Origin: Anodontia alba
Taxonomy: Eukaryota; Mollusca; Bivalvia; Lucinida; Lucinidae
NCBI GenBank assembly: GCA_964016985.1
Contig: OZ024833.1
Coordinates: 58,355,463-58,419,462 of the forward strand
Reading direction: 5' to 3'
Length of the DNA: 64,000 nt
The stretch's first letter is position 1; each line of letters begins with the position of its first letter. A model generated the notes under the pieces. That model saw nothing but the letters and a program-made list of their open reading frames with translations. It made no database searches and was not told the origin of the DNA. This document shows, one piece after another, positions 10,630 through 22,713 of the stretch. The translations under genes and the position numbers were made by a program.

Positions 10630-11990
10630 AGCCACCTATTTTCATTTTTTTGGTGTTCTTTGTTTCCAAAGGCAACCTATTAGATTTTTTCTTTACTTCA
10701 CCGCAGCTGGGTGTTAAATGCCATGTGGCAGCCGTGAAACGTCTCCCGCACTTGACCATAGTGCGGATTATATTTTACTTCCTTTGGGATAATTGAGGCA
10801 GTCTGGCTACTTTGAAAATCAAATACCGTTTAAGCCGATGCTAGGGGCGTATACAGACACACAAACTATATTGCTGTATGTGAAGAGACTTAATAAAACC
10901 GAGTCTCCGGTTTTCGTTATTTTGTATGTTCTTTGTTTCCAAAGGCAAGCATTTAGATTTTATATGTACAACTAACCATTACGTGTGGTGCTGTTCGAAC
11001 TTTCAAGAAACAGGGACATCCTGATACTTACTCATCAAGAAGCATAATAGGTATGTTAAATTCAGTAAAATAACTGGACATGCCCTAATAAGGATAGATG
11101 TTTTAGATTTTGCTTGCTAAAACAAGGAAAACAATAATCAATACACAGGGAAGACTTTAGCCAAAACTATAAGTGAAGATAAACACCGTTACATGGTAAA
11201 CAACTCGTTATTTTGCTAGAACAGAATTTTACGTTTCTCGACAGTCGTTCGGTTTAGGATCTATTTATCTTCACTGCAGCTGGTGTTAGTGCTGTGCAGC
11301 GACCATCAAATGTCTACCCATAATTTACTGTAGTATAATCTATATTTTCTGGTCTTTTGTGATCATTGAGCCTACACCGGGCCCCGAGGTTATAAAACTT
11401 TTTTCATGCTCAACTCAACTGAGCATGGAACTTTTCATGCTAATAAATCTCAAATTACTAACAATGCCAAATTCTTTCTTGCTAAACATAGCTAAGCATG
11501 AAAAATTTCTCTGTTAATAAAATAATTGGCATTTTCATATTTATCAGCAGAGAAAATTTCATGCTCAGCTGAGTTGAGCACAAAAAACGTTTTATAACCT
11601 CGGGGCCGGGTTTTTTGAAAAGTTATATGAGGGTCACTGACGAGGCCTTTATGGCAGAAACTGGCTGGTCTGGCCGAGAAAGCTTGACACTTTAGCTGTT
11701 ATCAGTTTTGAGAGTGTGTTCATTGCTCCCAAGTGTCATTCCCTTAAGAAACTATTACCCTTCACTACAGCTTGTGTTAGTGTTGTGTGGCGGCCTTAAA
11801 AATATCCCAGTACTTCACTATAGTGTAGTTTATAGTTTCTGGTCCTTTGTGATCATTGAAAGCATTTTAGGATTTTTGAAAATTATATGAGCATCACCAA
11901 TGAAGCCTAAATGGCTGAAACTAGCTAGTCTGGCCCAGAAATGTGATACTTCAACTGTTTTCATTTGTGTGTGAGTGTTCATTACTCACA
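10630..11990. repeat. Dispersed family R/I cluster
   Basis: Several copies of the family occur, with blocks such as TTCACTGCAGCTGGTGTTAG, TTTTGTGATCATTGA, CTGGTCTGGCC and TAATAAAACCGAGTCTCCG. One copy is interrupted by the family D element at 11378-11610. The full unit, seen uninterrupted at about 11755-11990, is a few hundred bases and has no open frame. Confidence 0.7.
11378..11610. repeat. Family D foldback element
   Basis: Inverted ends CCGGGCCCCGAGGTTATAAAA and its complement at 11590-11610. Inside are ATGCTCAACTCAACTGAGCAT and TGCTAATAAATCTC, which recur at 33816-34567 and 44173-44380. It sits within a family R copy. Confidence 0.88.
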
Positions 11991-12099
11991 AGGGAATTTG
12001 TTTACTTATTAATCAGGATACACTGATAATGTCAAGCATTTAAACATAAACTTGGTATTGCATTAACAAGATTCAAAAAGGATTGGCCCTTGACAGCAA

Positions 12100-12400
12100 T
12101 GGAATAAAGGATTGCCTTTGAAAACAAACAACACTTAAAATCACGCTAATCGGAGACTCTGTTGATTGGGTCTCTACATATGCAACACAGTAGTTTGCGA
12201 GGCTGCATACGCCCCACCCACCCCACCTCCTCCGCTAGCGCCGGCTTAAGCAGTATTCGATTTTCAGAATGACCAGAACGGGCTCAATGATCCCAAAGGA
12301 AATAAAATGTTACCTGCACCATGATGATGTACGGGGAGACTTTTTACGGCCATCACACGGCATAACACCAGCTACATTAGAGTAAAATAAAGGTCAAAAG
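12100..12400. repeat. Family R/I copy, reverse
   Basis: Reverse-orientation blocks include TCGGAGACTCTGTTGATTGG and ATGATGATGTACGGGGAGAC. A C-rich tract is at 12208-12235. Confidence 0.65.
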
Positions 12401-12579
12401 GATAAAGTCACATGATGTTTACCATATATTCCATCCAAGTACCGGATAAGGGTTTAGTGACATCCGCTGTATAATGAATAGGCTTCCCCACACTATATAT
12501 TGGAAGAGTCTAATTTTAATTATAGGAACATATGGCTCTGATATTTAGATATTCCTTGAGAAAAATTGTTAAACTTTTT

Positions 12580-12648
12580 GCAAACAGTGGAGACCCTGAG
12601 CAGACGCCGCGTTCAGCAGCGTCTGATCTGGGTCTGCACTAGTTGCCA
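12580..12648. repeat. Family N hairpin
   Basis: GCAAACAGTGGAGACCCTGAG on the left arm pairs with TCTGATCTGGGTCTGCACT on the right. The loop is GCCGCGTTCAGCAGCG. Confidence 0.85.
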
Positions 12649-12719
12649 TTTACCCTTTTATGGGTCTACAGACTACAGTGGATTAGGAAACAAAAGTGAA
12701 CTGCAACGACAGAAAAAGT

Positions 12720-12800
12720 TTCTTTAGACATGTACGCCCAGCGAAGATTCAAATCAGCCAGCATATTCCCTTAGTCTCATCAGAATCTTCACCGGGCGCA
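12720..12800. repeat. Family O foldback fragment
   Basis: CGCCCAGCGAAGATTCAAATC faces AGAATCTTCACCGGGCGCAT. Short version of the family O hairpin. Bases 12880-13570 hold A-rich repeats and a duplicated ATTCAGAC(C)CATGTTGC block with no gene. Confidence 0.7.
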
Positions 12801-13571
12801 TTTAAAATAGCAAAGAATGCAACATTTCTTCATACAGACAATGATTCAGACTCATGTTGCCGCCAAACTGTTATGTAACACGGTCCTTTGGAAACAAGGA
12901 CTACACAAAATAAATAAATAAATAAATAAAAACAAAAAAAAAAAAAACAACAACAGAAGTTAGTGATATATTGACAGTTTCTTAAGACTTCCTAGATACT
13001 TTCTCGGAAACAGAAAAATAAACGAAGTGAATAGCAACAGAAATATAGCATTGGACAAATATAGTGTCTGTAATTTGTAACATTTTTTTTCTTCATGCAG
13101 ACAACGATTCAGACCCATGTTGCGGGCAAAATATTATATAAAAAAGGTTATTTGGAAGCATGGTTTACACAAAAGAAATGAAAACAGAAGTCGCTTATAT
13201 ATTTGGCATTTCCTAAAAACTTCCTCAACACTTTCTCGAAAACAGGTCAAATAAATAAAGTGAACAGCAAAAGAAATACCGCATTGAACAAATACAGTGT
13301 CTGTTATTTCTAACACCTTTTTTTTTTGGCCTAACACAAAATTTGAATGCCTTAGTAATTTTACATCAGTTGTCCACTGTTAAGTCGTGGAAATGCAAAT
13401 AAAGATCCTCTTACAACAGTTCATTTTATGCATAAAAGGGTAAACTCTGACAGAAGAGAATCTAAAGACGACTGAATAGCACTATCATAAATTTCACCTT
13501 GCCAACTTCACAATATATGTCAAATACATCCTAATGTTTCAATCATAGAATAAGCATATGCCAGAACTTAC

Positions 13572-13813
13572 TTGAAAACATCAACATATTGCATTTCGCC
13601 TTCCTCAATCAAATATGCTCCATAGAAGAAAACTGCAGCACACGCGAAAAAAATGAGAGCCTGAGGAAACGAGTAACAAATTCCCATAATATGGGCATTG
13701 CTATTGGCAGCTCTGTGGGTGATACTTAGTTCCTTCGTGAAATTCTTGTAGAATATTTTTTCTTTTGTCAACGATGCTACTGTGCGCATATTTTCTATGC
13801 ATTCTATTGCAAC
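13572..13813 (-). CDS. ABCB1: ABCB exon: TMD2, TM11 region
   Basis: This exon has 80 codons plus two bases, starting VAIECIENMRTVASLTKEK after TATTTTACAG. It continues through SNAHIMGICYSFPQALIFF to GEMQYVDVF. ENMRTVASLT is the strongly conserved intracellular loop 4 region of ABCB exporters, and the hydrophobic stretch after FPQ is TM11. The donor is GTAAGT, leaving AA that joins the A at 6533 to make a Lys codon. The frame is fully open, with no damage visible. Confidence 0.94.
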
Positions 13814-14034
13814 CTGTAAAATAGTAGGCACATTAAATATTGTAATCAATAAAAATACAAATGAAGATACCAAGGAAATTCCGCAGTCACGAAGCAAAGT
13901 CTCCCGGAGGCACCAAAATAAGGAGATAAGGAACAAATAATGACAAAACAAATTCCACATATGAAATTACAGAAACAGAAACAAAGAAGAACTGCAACAG
14001 ATCAACAAATTACGGTCATAAGGAAAACTATTCG

Positions 14035-14063
14035 GTGTGTGCGTGTGTGTGTGTGTGTGTGAG

Positions 14064-14103
<40 letters not shown>
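14035..14103. repeat. (GT)n microsatellite
   Basis: A GT dinucleotide run with one GAGCAT interruption, next to a family P segment (13860-13990 and 14280-14400). Confidence 0.95.
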
Positions 14104-14104
<1 letters not shown>

Positions 14105-14703
14105 CTTAGTTGTTTGTTTAACAGTTACGGGCATACCCAGAAAGAGCCACAATCAGGGAACATAGCTATCTCAGGGCACCGTATAAAGGATTCAGGAGGC
14201 AACAAATTTGTTTGTATGTTTCAAGGTCTCGCGAAAAACTGGTTTAAGCCACTCAAAGTAGACGTGGATCTAATCTCTTATTTTTCCTGATGACTGTTCC
14301 AAAGCCATTACTCTGTTGCAATTCTTTACTGTTTGTGTCTGCGGTTTCATAGATGGCGTTTGAACTGTCATCATTTGTTCCACATCTCTCCTTATATGAC
14401 TTCCTCTGGTGTCTTGCACACCAAACCCATTCTGAAAAGAAAAGAGCTCTGCTCTAAATGGTCAACTTTCGATGCCTTTGAAATGATGTGCTTTTATGAT
14501 TAATTTGACATCTAAGTTTTGTTTTGATAGGTTATAACAATACATATGTTACGAGACCAACCGTTTCCACTTAACAGAACTTAACACATCTTAGAATCTA
14601 ATGGAAAGAAACTATTGCCGTCCTTAGCAAATTAAACTACACACGTCCTTTCAGATCACCAAGCCCATTAATGACTAAATAAACTAGAGAAACAGGTAAG
14701 GTT

Positions 14704-14869
14704 ATACAGTCGACCCTCGTTATCTCGAATTCCAAGAGACTCTCTGAAACACTTAGAGATACCCATATCTCGACATATCAGAGTTGCGGAAGTGAGGAAA
14801 ACAATAAATCGAACAACCACATTTAACAAATGAATGTGTAATTTGACTCCTGAAGTTAGAAATATATCC
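14704..14869. repeat. Family E element, left part only
   Basis: Starts TACAGTCGACCCTCGTTATC and runs through GGAAAACAATAAATCGAAC, the left half of the family E inverted repeat seen complete at 32826, 35623 and 39422. The right arm is missing. Bases 14870-15700 hold dispersed repeat sequence shared with 51480-51900. Confidence 0.75.
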
Positions 14870-15709
14870 TCACTATCCGCACATGCTCGCGGCCCATATA
14901 GTTTCAGGGTGTGGACAGTGTTGCATTTTATATTAAGTCATGAAAAAAAGTAACAGCCTCTGTTATTGATGATTCAGTGATGCCTACGGATTGACAATAC
15001 ACAAGAGTACAATACGCGTTTCTAAATGTAGGTTGCAGTGACCACTGAACTTGTGTAGTGAATTGTTTGGCACCTTGCGGTAATGTTTCAGTTTACAAGA
15101 CCGGGCAAACAGAATGTGAAAAACTACTTTCTTACAGACAACTTAACATGAATTTAACAGGTGTCATGATTCATGGAAGAAACTAGAAAAAGTGTTTGTA
15201 AAACACTATGCCCCCAACTATATGCACGTCCCTACAAAATGATAGTTATCGAGATTTTCCTATGTTAAAATACTTAAGTCTGAAAAGAGAGCATACTTTG
15301 ATCAAATACTTATAAACGTTCACCAAATTTTTATCAGGTCATTTACACATTTGTTTATAACTGCTTGCAAAATGTCATGAACCTAACGCAAGTGGTTTCT
15401 TTGATAATAATATTTTGATTTGCAAAATGCCTAAGTCTGAAACGAAACTCCATTAAAAAAATACAGAAAAGAAGGAAAAATGCAGGCCAGCTAATGTTTT
15501 ATAGCAATGCATATATGAAATTTCAAAACCTAGCATACATGGTTCCAAAGATATGAGGTGTCAGAAGCATAACGTACAGACGTATGGACGGACAACCCGA
15601 AAGCAATATGCCCTCCCAACTTCGAAGCCAACTTCTTCGAAGTTGGGGCAATTGGGACATAATGAAGGACGAACGCATAAACGCACAAATCTACTATTAT
15701 AACAGCCTC

Positions 15710-15830
15710 GCAAGCTACAGTGTGAAGAGACTCAATCACACCGAGTCTCCGATTTTCGTGATTTGGTGTGTTCTTTGTTTCCAAAGGCAATCCTTTTTTA
15801 CTTTTATTCTACTATTATATGCAACGACAG
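15710..15830. repeat. Family R/I fragment
   Basis: GAAGAGACTCAATCACACCG, TCCGATTTTCGTGATTTGG and TTTGTTTCCAAAGGCAATCC are family blocks. The stretch 15830-16724 shows no gene. Confidence 0.65.
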
Positions 15831-16724
15831 TTCATGGCGACGATAGGGGCATAAAATAGTGACGTTAGCTGTCAATAAGACATGATCATTATAGGAAAAT
15901 AAACCAGACATACCTATTGTATTTGAATAATGCAAATAGTTCTTGTATTCTAAGTTAGACACACTTAAGTCTACTTTTGTAAAAGTTTTTGTTAAACGCT
16001 TCGATTTCCTGCAAGACAAGGCTATATTTGAAGGTTGAACCCCTCATCACCAATTCTCTACGAGTCAGTGCTAAGTATGGGTTGTCCCAACTGAAACCGG
16101 GTCTTGCTGAATAAAAGTCAAAAAGGATTAAACCTGGAAAAAACCCGGCCATGACCCGCCTTTGCAAACAGTGTAGATGTTTGTGAGACAGACTTCATAA
16201 GACACTTGATTTTTTTCCAAATCCCATGGTATAATATTGAAATGTAGCGATCATATCTGTTGTATATGTACAAATATGTTTATATTATACAAGAAATAAA
16301 CGTTTATACTAAACAGTGTATAGTTGGAGATCAGTTGGAGCCATATAAGCTGGATCTGCAGTTTTTGTCATTCGGTATGTAAATTTGTATCAAGAACAAG
16401 GGTCAAATATTCTATTCTTAAATTTTATTATTGATTCACAAATGTATGCGTTCGCTCTAATGGATCCTTCTTTACAACCATCAACAGCTTCGAAATGGAA
16501 CCAAATAATGCTATGCTTCGAGCCTCATTTTCCGGATTTAAATTTATCAGTATCTAAATATTTGGTGTAAATATAGCTTTTTTTTTTTTTTTTTTTTTAT
16601 AATTTTGCATCTTTTTTAATGGCATGACGATGAGTCGGACCTCAGATGAAATGACGGCTTCTTCCGAAATCTATTTCACATTGTTTGAGCCTGGCTACAA
16701 TATAGGGAGCAAACATGGTTTTTG

Positions 16725-18373
16725 TCGCACCTGCGTTAGCACGCCGGTGCGATATAGGCGAGCAGTGACCCGTCCGTTCGTCCGTTTGTCAACAATTGAC
16801 TTGTGAGCGCAACTCCTCCTACAGTTTTTGGCCAATCGTTTTGAAACTTCACAGATGTTTTGGCCATAGCGTGTAGATGTGCATATTGTTTGCTCATAAT
16901 TCTCAGATTTTTTTTCAACTTTTTCCGCTTTGTTAACTTAGTCGTTTTTTACCTAAAACCCTTATAGTCAGTGGGTGTCTTGTGAGTGCAACTCCTCCTA
17001 CAGTTTTTGGCCAATCATTTTGAAACTTCACAGATGTTTTGGCCATGGTGTATAGATGTGCATATTGTTTGCTTATAATTCTCAGATTTTTTTTTCAACT
17101 TTTTCCGCTTTGTTAACTTAGTCAGTTCTTACCTAAAACCCTTATAGTCAGTGGGTGTCTCGTGAGCGCAACTCCTCCTACAGTTTTTGGCCAATCATTT
17201 TGAAACTTCTCAGATGTTTTGGCCATGGTGTGTAGATGTGCATATTGTTTGCTCATAATTCTCAGATTTATTAAACATTATTTTTCGCTTTGTTAACTTA
17301 GTCAGTTTTTACCTAAAACCCTAATAGTCAGTGGGTGTCTCGTGAGCGCAACTCCTCCTACAGTTTTTGGCCAATCATTTTGAAACTTCACAGTTGTTTT
17401 GGCCATGGTGTGTAGATGCGCATATTGTTTGCTCATAATTCTCAGATTTTTTTTTCAACTTTTTTCGCCTTGTTAACTTAGTAAGTTTTTACCTAAAACC
17501 CTAATAGTCAGTGGGTGTCCCGTGAGCGCAACTCCTCCTACAGTTTTTGGCCAATCATTTTGAAACTTCACAGATGTTTTGGCCATGGTGTGTAGATGCG
17601 CATATTGTTTGCTCATAATTCTCAGATTTTTTTCAACTTTTTCAACTTTGTTTAAACCTTAGTTAGTTTTTACCTAAAACCCTTATAGTCAGTGGGTGTC
17701 TCGTGAGTGCAACTCCTCCTGCAGTTTTAGGCCAATAGTTTTGAAACTTCACAGATGATTAGGTCGGGGTCTGAAGATTTGCATATTATTTGCACATAAA
17801 TCTCAGATATTTTTTTTTTAACTTTTTTCGCTTTGTTAACTTAGTCAGTTTTTGCCTAAAACCCTTATAGTCAGTGGGTGTTTCGTGAGCGCAACTCCTC
17901 CTGCAGTTTTAGGCTAACAGCTTTGAAACTTCACATATGATTAGGACATGGTCTGAAGATGTGCATATTTTTTGCACATAAATCTCAGATTCATTTCAGC
18001 AGAGTTAGGGGTCCTTGATTTATCCCCAAAATTGGTTTCCGCTCAATATCTTGTGAAAGAATTGATGGATTAGGATCATATTTTGCATACATATTGTTGT
18101 TAACAATACCTAGCTTGGGATTTCGTCAATTTTCAGCTGAATTACTGGCCTTGATTAATGGGCAAAAATGATATCTGCTCAATATCAATATCTTGCGAAA
18201 TAATGGACAGGTTTAGATAAAATTTTGCTAGCCAATATTCCAGATTTTCTACTTTGTCCATTTTTCTAACCTATCAATTTCTTGATTACTGCAAAACAGA
18301 TTTTTTTCAATACAAATAGGAATTTGTATGACTTAATCCCCGCAGGTGCGACATCGCTTTCCGCGGATTTCTT
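16725..18373. mobile_element. Family J element 1 with 180-bp tandem array
   Basis: It begins TCGCACCTGC and a GGTGCGATATAGGCG hairpin, followed by CCGTCCG and TTTGTCAACA. It ends GCAGGTGCGA, then ATCGCTTTCCGCGGATTTC. The two ends are perfect 10-base inverted repeats. The same termini bound a different interior at 49457-51330. No coding frame. It may be a non-autonomous transposon of unknown class. Confidence 0.75.
16804..17990 (+). repeat. Seven-unit tandem repeat, ~180-bp period
   Basis: Units start at 16804, 16983, 17163, 17343, 17523, 17704 and 17885 with GTGAGCGCAACTCCTCCTA. Each contains TTTTGGCCATGGTGTGTAGA, GCATATTGTTTGCTCATAA and AACCCTTATAGTCAGTGGGT. The last two units are the most diverged. 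A related sequence in reverse occurs at 25565-26100. Confidence 0.95.
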
Positions 18374-20420
18374 ATTCATGGATTAACATTTGCCAGGTTC
18401 CAAGGGAGGTGTTGAAAACCGAGGCCTCTTAGAATGATAATGCATTGAAAAACCATGTTTGATCGCTATTATTGCATAAAAAAACTGAAAACATTTGCTA
18501 CATTTCGCGTTATTTCTTGTTTGGTCGGGCCCACCGGAGTCAGTAATTAGTTGATTTTTTGTGTTCTCGGAGATGTAGCACTGATGAGTTAGGAAGCCTT
18601 CATGCGGACTGAACAAATTATGTGTCTAAACCGCGGCAGAAGTAAGAGCGAGGATTGTGGCCACGTAAAATCGATTTAAGGCCCCCCACCCTCCCCCGCC
18701 CCCAGTGAAATACTTTTCACTGACCGTTCCAAGGCGGTTCTTCCGTCATGGTTTATTTTTGTTATAGTTCGTCTTTGAATGTGTGTGTCGCTTACTTATT
18801 TTTGTTTTGGATAGCCATTTGGCCACTTTGTGGGAAAGCAACTGTCCGTTTGGCTTTCCGCTAGTGATGTTTCCATTAGGGTCTAGTTATTTCGTGTTTG
18901 TGTTTCTTTCCTTTTGATGTCTCTGACGGGAGGTGTGGGATAATTGTATCGGTTCCTGATCATTGCCCTCCCTTCTATTTTGCACTTGTTTGTTTCGCCT
19001 TTTCACCGATGTCCCGCGAACGCAATCTCCACGGACTATGCTCGTTCTAGGGCCAGGCAGTACACATCTCGTGACGGCAGCAATTCTGTGGCCCCTGTAC
19101 GAGAATATTGAAAGTTGCGTAACCATGCATTGCAACGCGTGAATAACTTTGTTAATACACGGCTTTTGGCCGGTTAATGCACGGCTGTTAATAATGTGCG
19201 GCACTGCTTTTTATGCAATAATATCTCTCTGATCCAGCCCATCGTGGTTCTGCTTGTGGCTTTCTTCTGCTCTGCATTTAGACCGCTTTTGACCCTCTAG
19301 TTTGTTTCAGCATAGTATTTTCGATTATGTATGGTTTACTGAAATGTTTCGCTGGCAAGAAAGATGACAATTATGTGGAACGAACACGTATTCTGGCGCT
19401 TAATCAGAAATGGTGGCGAGAAGTCTAAGCTCTCAGCAGATTTCTGCTGACCATTCCAAGATGGCTCCTCTGTTGCAGTTCGTCTTTGCAGTTATTACAG
19501 CTGTGTTGTTCTAGTTTGTGACTGCTTGTTCCACAGCTCCTCTTCTTTAGGGGCCTCCGTTGTGGGGTGATAGTGGGGGTGGTTCCTCGTGACAGGGGTA
19601 TAACGTTGATGTCATAAAACAGTCTTTATGCTTAGCGGTTGACCCAATTACGGTTGAACGCTTTGTATATGTCTTTATTCACACGCTGGTGGGTCGGAGC
19701 AGACTCTATGATGGCTCCAACTTTTAAAAAAAATATCCATTTAGCTGATCTGGGCCGGAACTGTTTATGTCTGTCACTCGGCCCACAGGGGATCAACTGG
19801 TGATTTTCTTTTGCTCCACTATTCCAGTGTGTTATTTGATACCCCAGGGATCTCCAAGTGTCTCAGCCCATTGTTTCTGTTGAGTCCTAATCTTTGCTTC
19901 ATTATAGGCTGTATCTGTAATTTATTTGTCGCCCGTATGAACATGAATGAGTTGAAGACCTCCACATGGACCGAACAAGTACATGTTTTACTACAATGGA
20001 AGCTGAGGGCGAGGATTGGGATTCTATGAAGTTAGCTTAAGCCACCCGCCTTTCCCGCTCACCGCCCCTACCCCCACCCCACCCCATTAATTAATTACTG
20101 ACCATTCCAAGGCGATACTTTCAATGTGGTTCTTTTTGTTAAATGATGTTCTGTAGTGTATTACTTACAAATGTTTTTCTTTTAACAATTATGTAAGTTA
20201 AGTTTGGGTAACATAGTTGCCACCTTTTTGGGAAAAGGAAGTCACCTCTGCTTGTCGTCTGTTATTTTTGTGGATGTTTATTTGTTTGTGTTTGTCATTT
20301 TGAAAACTTGATGTAGATCTAATTGTATCAGTTGCTGAGTTCGCTTATTCACTTTTCCTGTGTAACTTACTTTATACTCTTCTGGTTATCTAACGGCTGG
20401 ATTTTGTAGATTATATTTAC
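18374..20420. repeat. Family P and related dispersed repeats
   Basis: Several related segments (18640-18900, 19430-19560, 20000-20400) share GAAGCTGAGGGCGAGG, CTGACC(A/G)TTCCAAGGCG and TGTTGCAGTTCGTCTTTG. The same blocks recur at 14280-14400, 29750-30090, 36640-36800 (reverse) and 39945-40090. The first 230 bases resemble the insertion in the second family D copy. No gene. Confidence 0.6.
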
Positions 20421-20530
20421 GAACTCAAAAGACCTTTATCGGACTCCACAAATGCAAGTTCCGGTTTGAGATTTTTTATTCGTTATGTCCCAAAGGGACA
20501 TTCTCTCCTGATATGATTCAAGTATCTTAC

Positions 20531-20614
20531 ATTATGTATATATGCAGCATCAGTTGAAAGCCTTGTTGTCAAAGCTCCTACATTGTTGTCATGTATGTCG
20601 AACCAGGATATTTC
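20531..20614 (-). CDS. ABCB1: ABCB exon: TMD2 intracellular loop
   Basis: This exon has 28 codons: EISWFDIHDNNVGALTTRLS and then TDAAYIHN. It sits between a TTGTTTCAG acceptor and a GTAAGA donor and is in phase 0 at both ends. It matches the DVSWFD...TGALTTRLANDAA segment of ABCB exporters. It was found by reading the minus strand between MMRQ and the later exons. The next expected exon, about 68 codons ending in an EEAGK-like stretch, was not found between 20530 and 13814. Confidence 0.9.
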
Positions 20615-20923
20615 CTGAAACAAGACGAAAACATGTTGTTAGTAGCAATACTTCAACAGTACGCAAAATAACTGACTCAGAAGGCATTGTGTGAGGTTTG
20701 CACAATGTCAATACATAAAAATTTTAACTTGGCAGTAAATGATAAATGAAAATTCCAGTATAAGACAATATAAGTGGAGATACTCAGGAATTGGCATAAT
20801 CATGAACCACAGTCTTTCCTATGCTCGGAAAGAGGAATAGACTAGGAACAATGACAAAACAAATGCCACATATGATATGAAACCACCGAAGCACGAACAA
20901 AAGAACTGCAACAGAGAACTGCA

Positions 20924-21244
20924 TCACGAAAAACACACCTATATAATTTTGACCCCCTTAAACCCCACTTTTATATACTAAAACTGGGGTTTATAGGGGT
21001 ATACATTATTTGTCTTATTTCTGCTCAAAAACATAGAATGAGGGTACTCGTTAGAACCGTCTGGGCGGGGCGATTCTAACGCATCCAACAATCTATGTTT
21101 TGAGCAGAAATATGAAAAATATCAGAATTTTTATCTGAAAATTTTCATTTTTTGGTGGTAAAATTTTCAGTATATGAAAAGCCCAGCTAGCATTCTTTAT
21201 AAATCTACAGCGGGCCGTTATCTGGGAGGCTTGTTTTCGTAATG
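20924..21244. repeat. Family B foldback element, copy 1
   Basis: Ends are ACGAAAAACACACCTATATAA and a TTGTTTTCGTAATG complement. Inside are TTTTGACCCCCTTAAACCCC, its near complement GGGGTTTATAGGGG, and a degraded central hairpin at 21051-21092. The right part contains a truncated family C arm (21181-21222). Confidence 0.85.
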
Positions 21245-21381
21245 CAGTCTTTTATATGCAGCAAAAGAAGAAAAGGCTAGAGACAAGAACAAACCAAACA
21301 CAAAATATGAACCACCTATGCACGAACAAAGAACTGCAACAGAGAAACGATTGCTAAAATTATCGTTCACGATCATCGTAT

Positions 21382-21490
21382 TCCCCAGTAAGCAGTCTTT
21401 ATAAATCTATAGCGGGCCGTTATCGGCCCGTCAGGGTAGCTGACGGGCCGATAACGGTCCGCTATGGATTTATAAAGAATGCTAGCTGGG
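21382..21490. repeat. Family C palindrome, copy 1
   Basis: An almost perfect 109-bp palindrome. Arms carry AGCGGGCCGTTATCGGCCCG and the centre is TCAGGGTAGCTGA. Copies also lie at 37049 and 40117. Confidence 0.92.
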
Positions 21491-22354
21491 TCGGTCTTAA
21501 AGAAATATTAAAGAGAACCGGGACATATTCCCTTGTTGTATTGGCCACCGAAGCTGCACAAAAGGCCATATAAGCACATTTTATTGCAAATTCTAGCTAA
21601 TGCATAAGACTGCCTTCTTCTTTTACTGGTATTAAACAAAATGTAGCTAAAACCTGTGATACCGTATAAAAATAAAACAGAAACTGTTTTTGTCAATCAA
21701 AATTTCCTTTAAGTCAGTAGATAAACTCAAATCTAGAGGCTTCCACACGTCTAGATTATCTATATGTGATTTGCCTACACTTGATACAACATTGCTGCAT
21801 AAACTGATAGAAATGAAGTTCTTCATTTTATTTTGTTCAAGAAAATTTGCTTTTCCTTGTGTCTAATATAACTGTTCAATAGCTGAGTGCAGCGTGGTTC
21901 TAGTGCTTTTTATCTCTTGTTATATTTAGAACCTTTTTAACAATAAGAAGATTCGGAATAGCATTTTCGTTTACATCAAATCATACCAGACTGTAACCAT
22001 ACGACACTCGCATACATATAAACAGCTATCGTTTTTCATTGCTTCAAATCCTAGGAACCAAAACCATCAAATTATTTGCATACGCATGTAGAGTTCTTTC
22101 ATGCATAGCTCCATCAGTGCAATAACAGCGTAAACAGATTGTAAAAATAAATGATGCATGAGACTAATAAACATATTCACAAAACTGAAGCTGAAGTTTC
22201 AAGTTTTCTGGGCCAGATTAGCTAGTTTTGGCCAATTAGGCCCCATGCATAAAGACATAGCCGATGTAAGGGAAACTGGCGGTTTAAAGGAATCATAAGA
22301 ACAAATAGTTTTCTAAGCATATATTTGGTAGAATTGTAAAGGACATCATCTCAC

Positions 22355-22423
22355 CTGCCTCATCATGGCTTTAAATGACATCTGCCGCAATCGCAGAGCC
22401 AAGTATTCTCCAGCTCGACCAAA
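22355..22423 (-). CDS. ABCB1: ABCB exon: TMD2 coupling segment, short
   Basis: This exon has 23 codons, FGRAGEYLALRLRQ then MSFKAMMRQ, with a GTGAGA donor in phase 0. The corresponding vertebrate exon starts three codons earlier (GFT or a similar triplet before FG). Here the bases just upstream contain a TGA in this frame and would encode GL only after a one-base shift. The usable AG directly before TTT has a poor pyrimidine tract. So the exon is either shortened or frameshifted at its 5' edge. Confidence 0.85.
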
Positions 22424-22502
22424 CTTTCAGACCTTCAATTGAAATTACATTATCAGCTAGCAATTTGGAGGAGCTCTTTAGCTTTACTATTAAATGAGCT
22501 AC

Positions 22503-22713
22503 AACGTGAGAAAACATACCTTCTGACACGTGCAACCAGCAAAGGCTCAATTCAGCCTGCACATCTGTGCAGTCTGATCAGTTTTCGTTGTCCACATGAA
22601 GGAACTTTACATCTTTGGCTATCCAAATACCCCAGTGAATACTCTGATCAGACTGCGCAAAAGCGCAGGCTGATATAAATCTTCACTATGCGCACATGTC
22701 CGAGGTATGTTTC
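22503..22713. repeat. Family O foldback element
   Basis: Has the GTGCAGTCTGATCAGTTTTC and TCTGATCAGACTGCGCAAAA blocks, CTTTGGCTATCCAAA, and ends GACACGTGCAACCAGC and CTATGCGCACATGTCC. Related copies lie at 23900, 38632 and 54655. Confidence 0.75.

Noticed and set aside
16725..16760. Helitron terminus at the family J end
   Set aside because: A hairpin is present but it is not followed by CTRR, and the element has inverted ends, which Helitrons lack.
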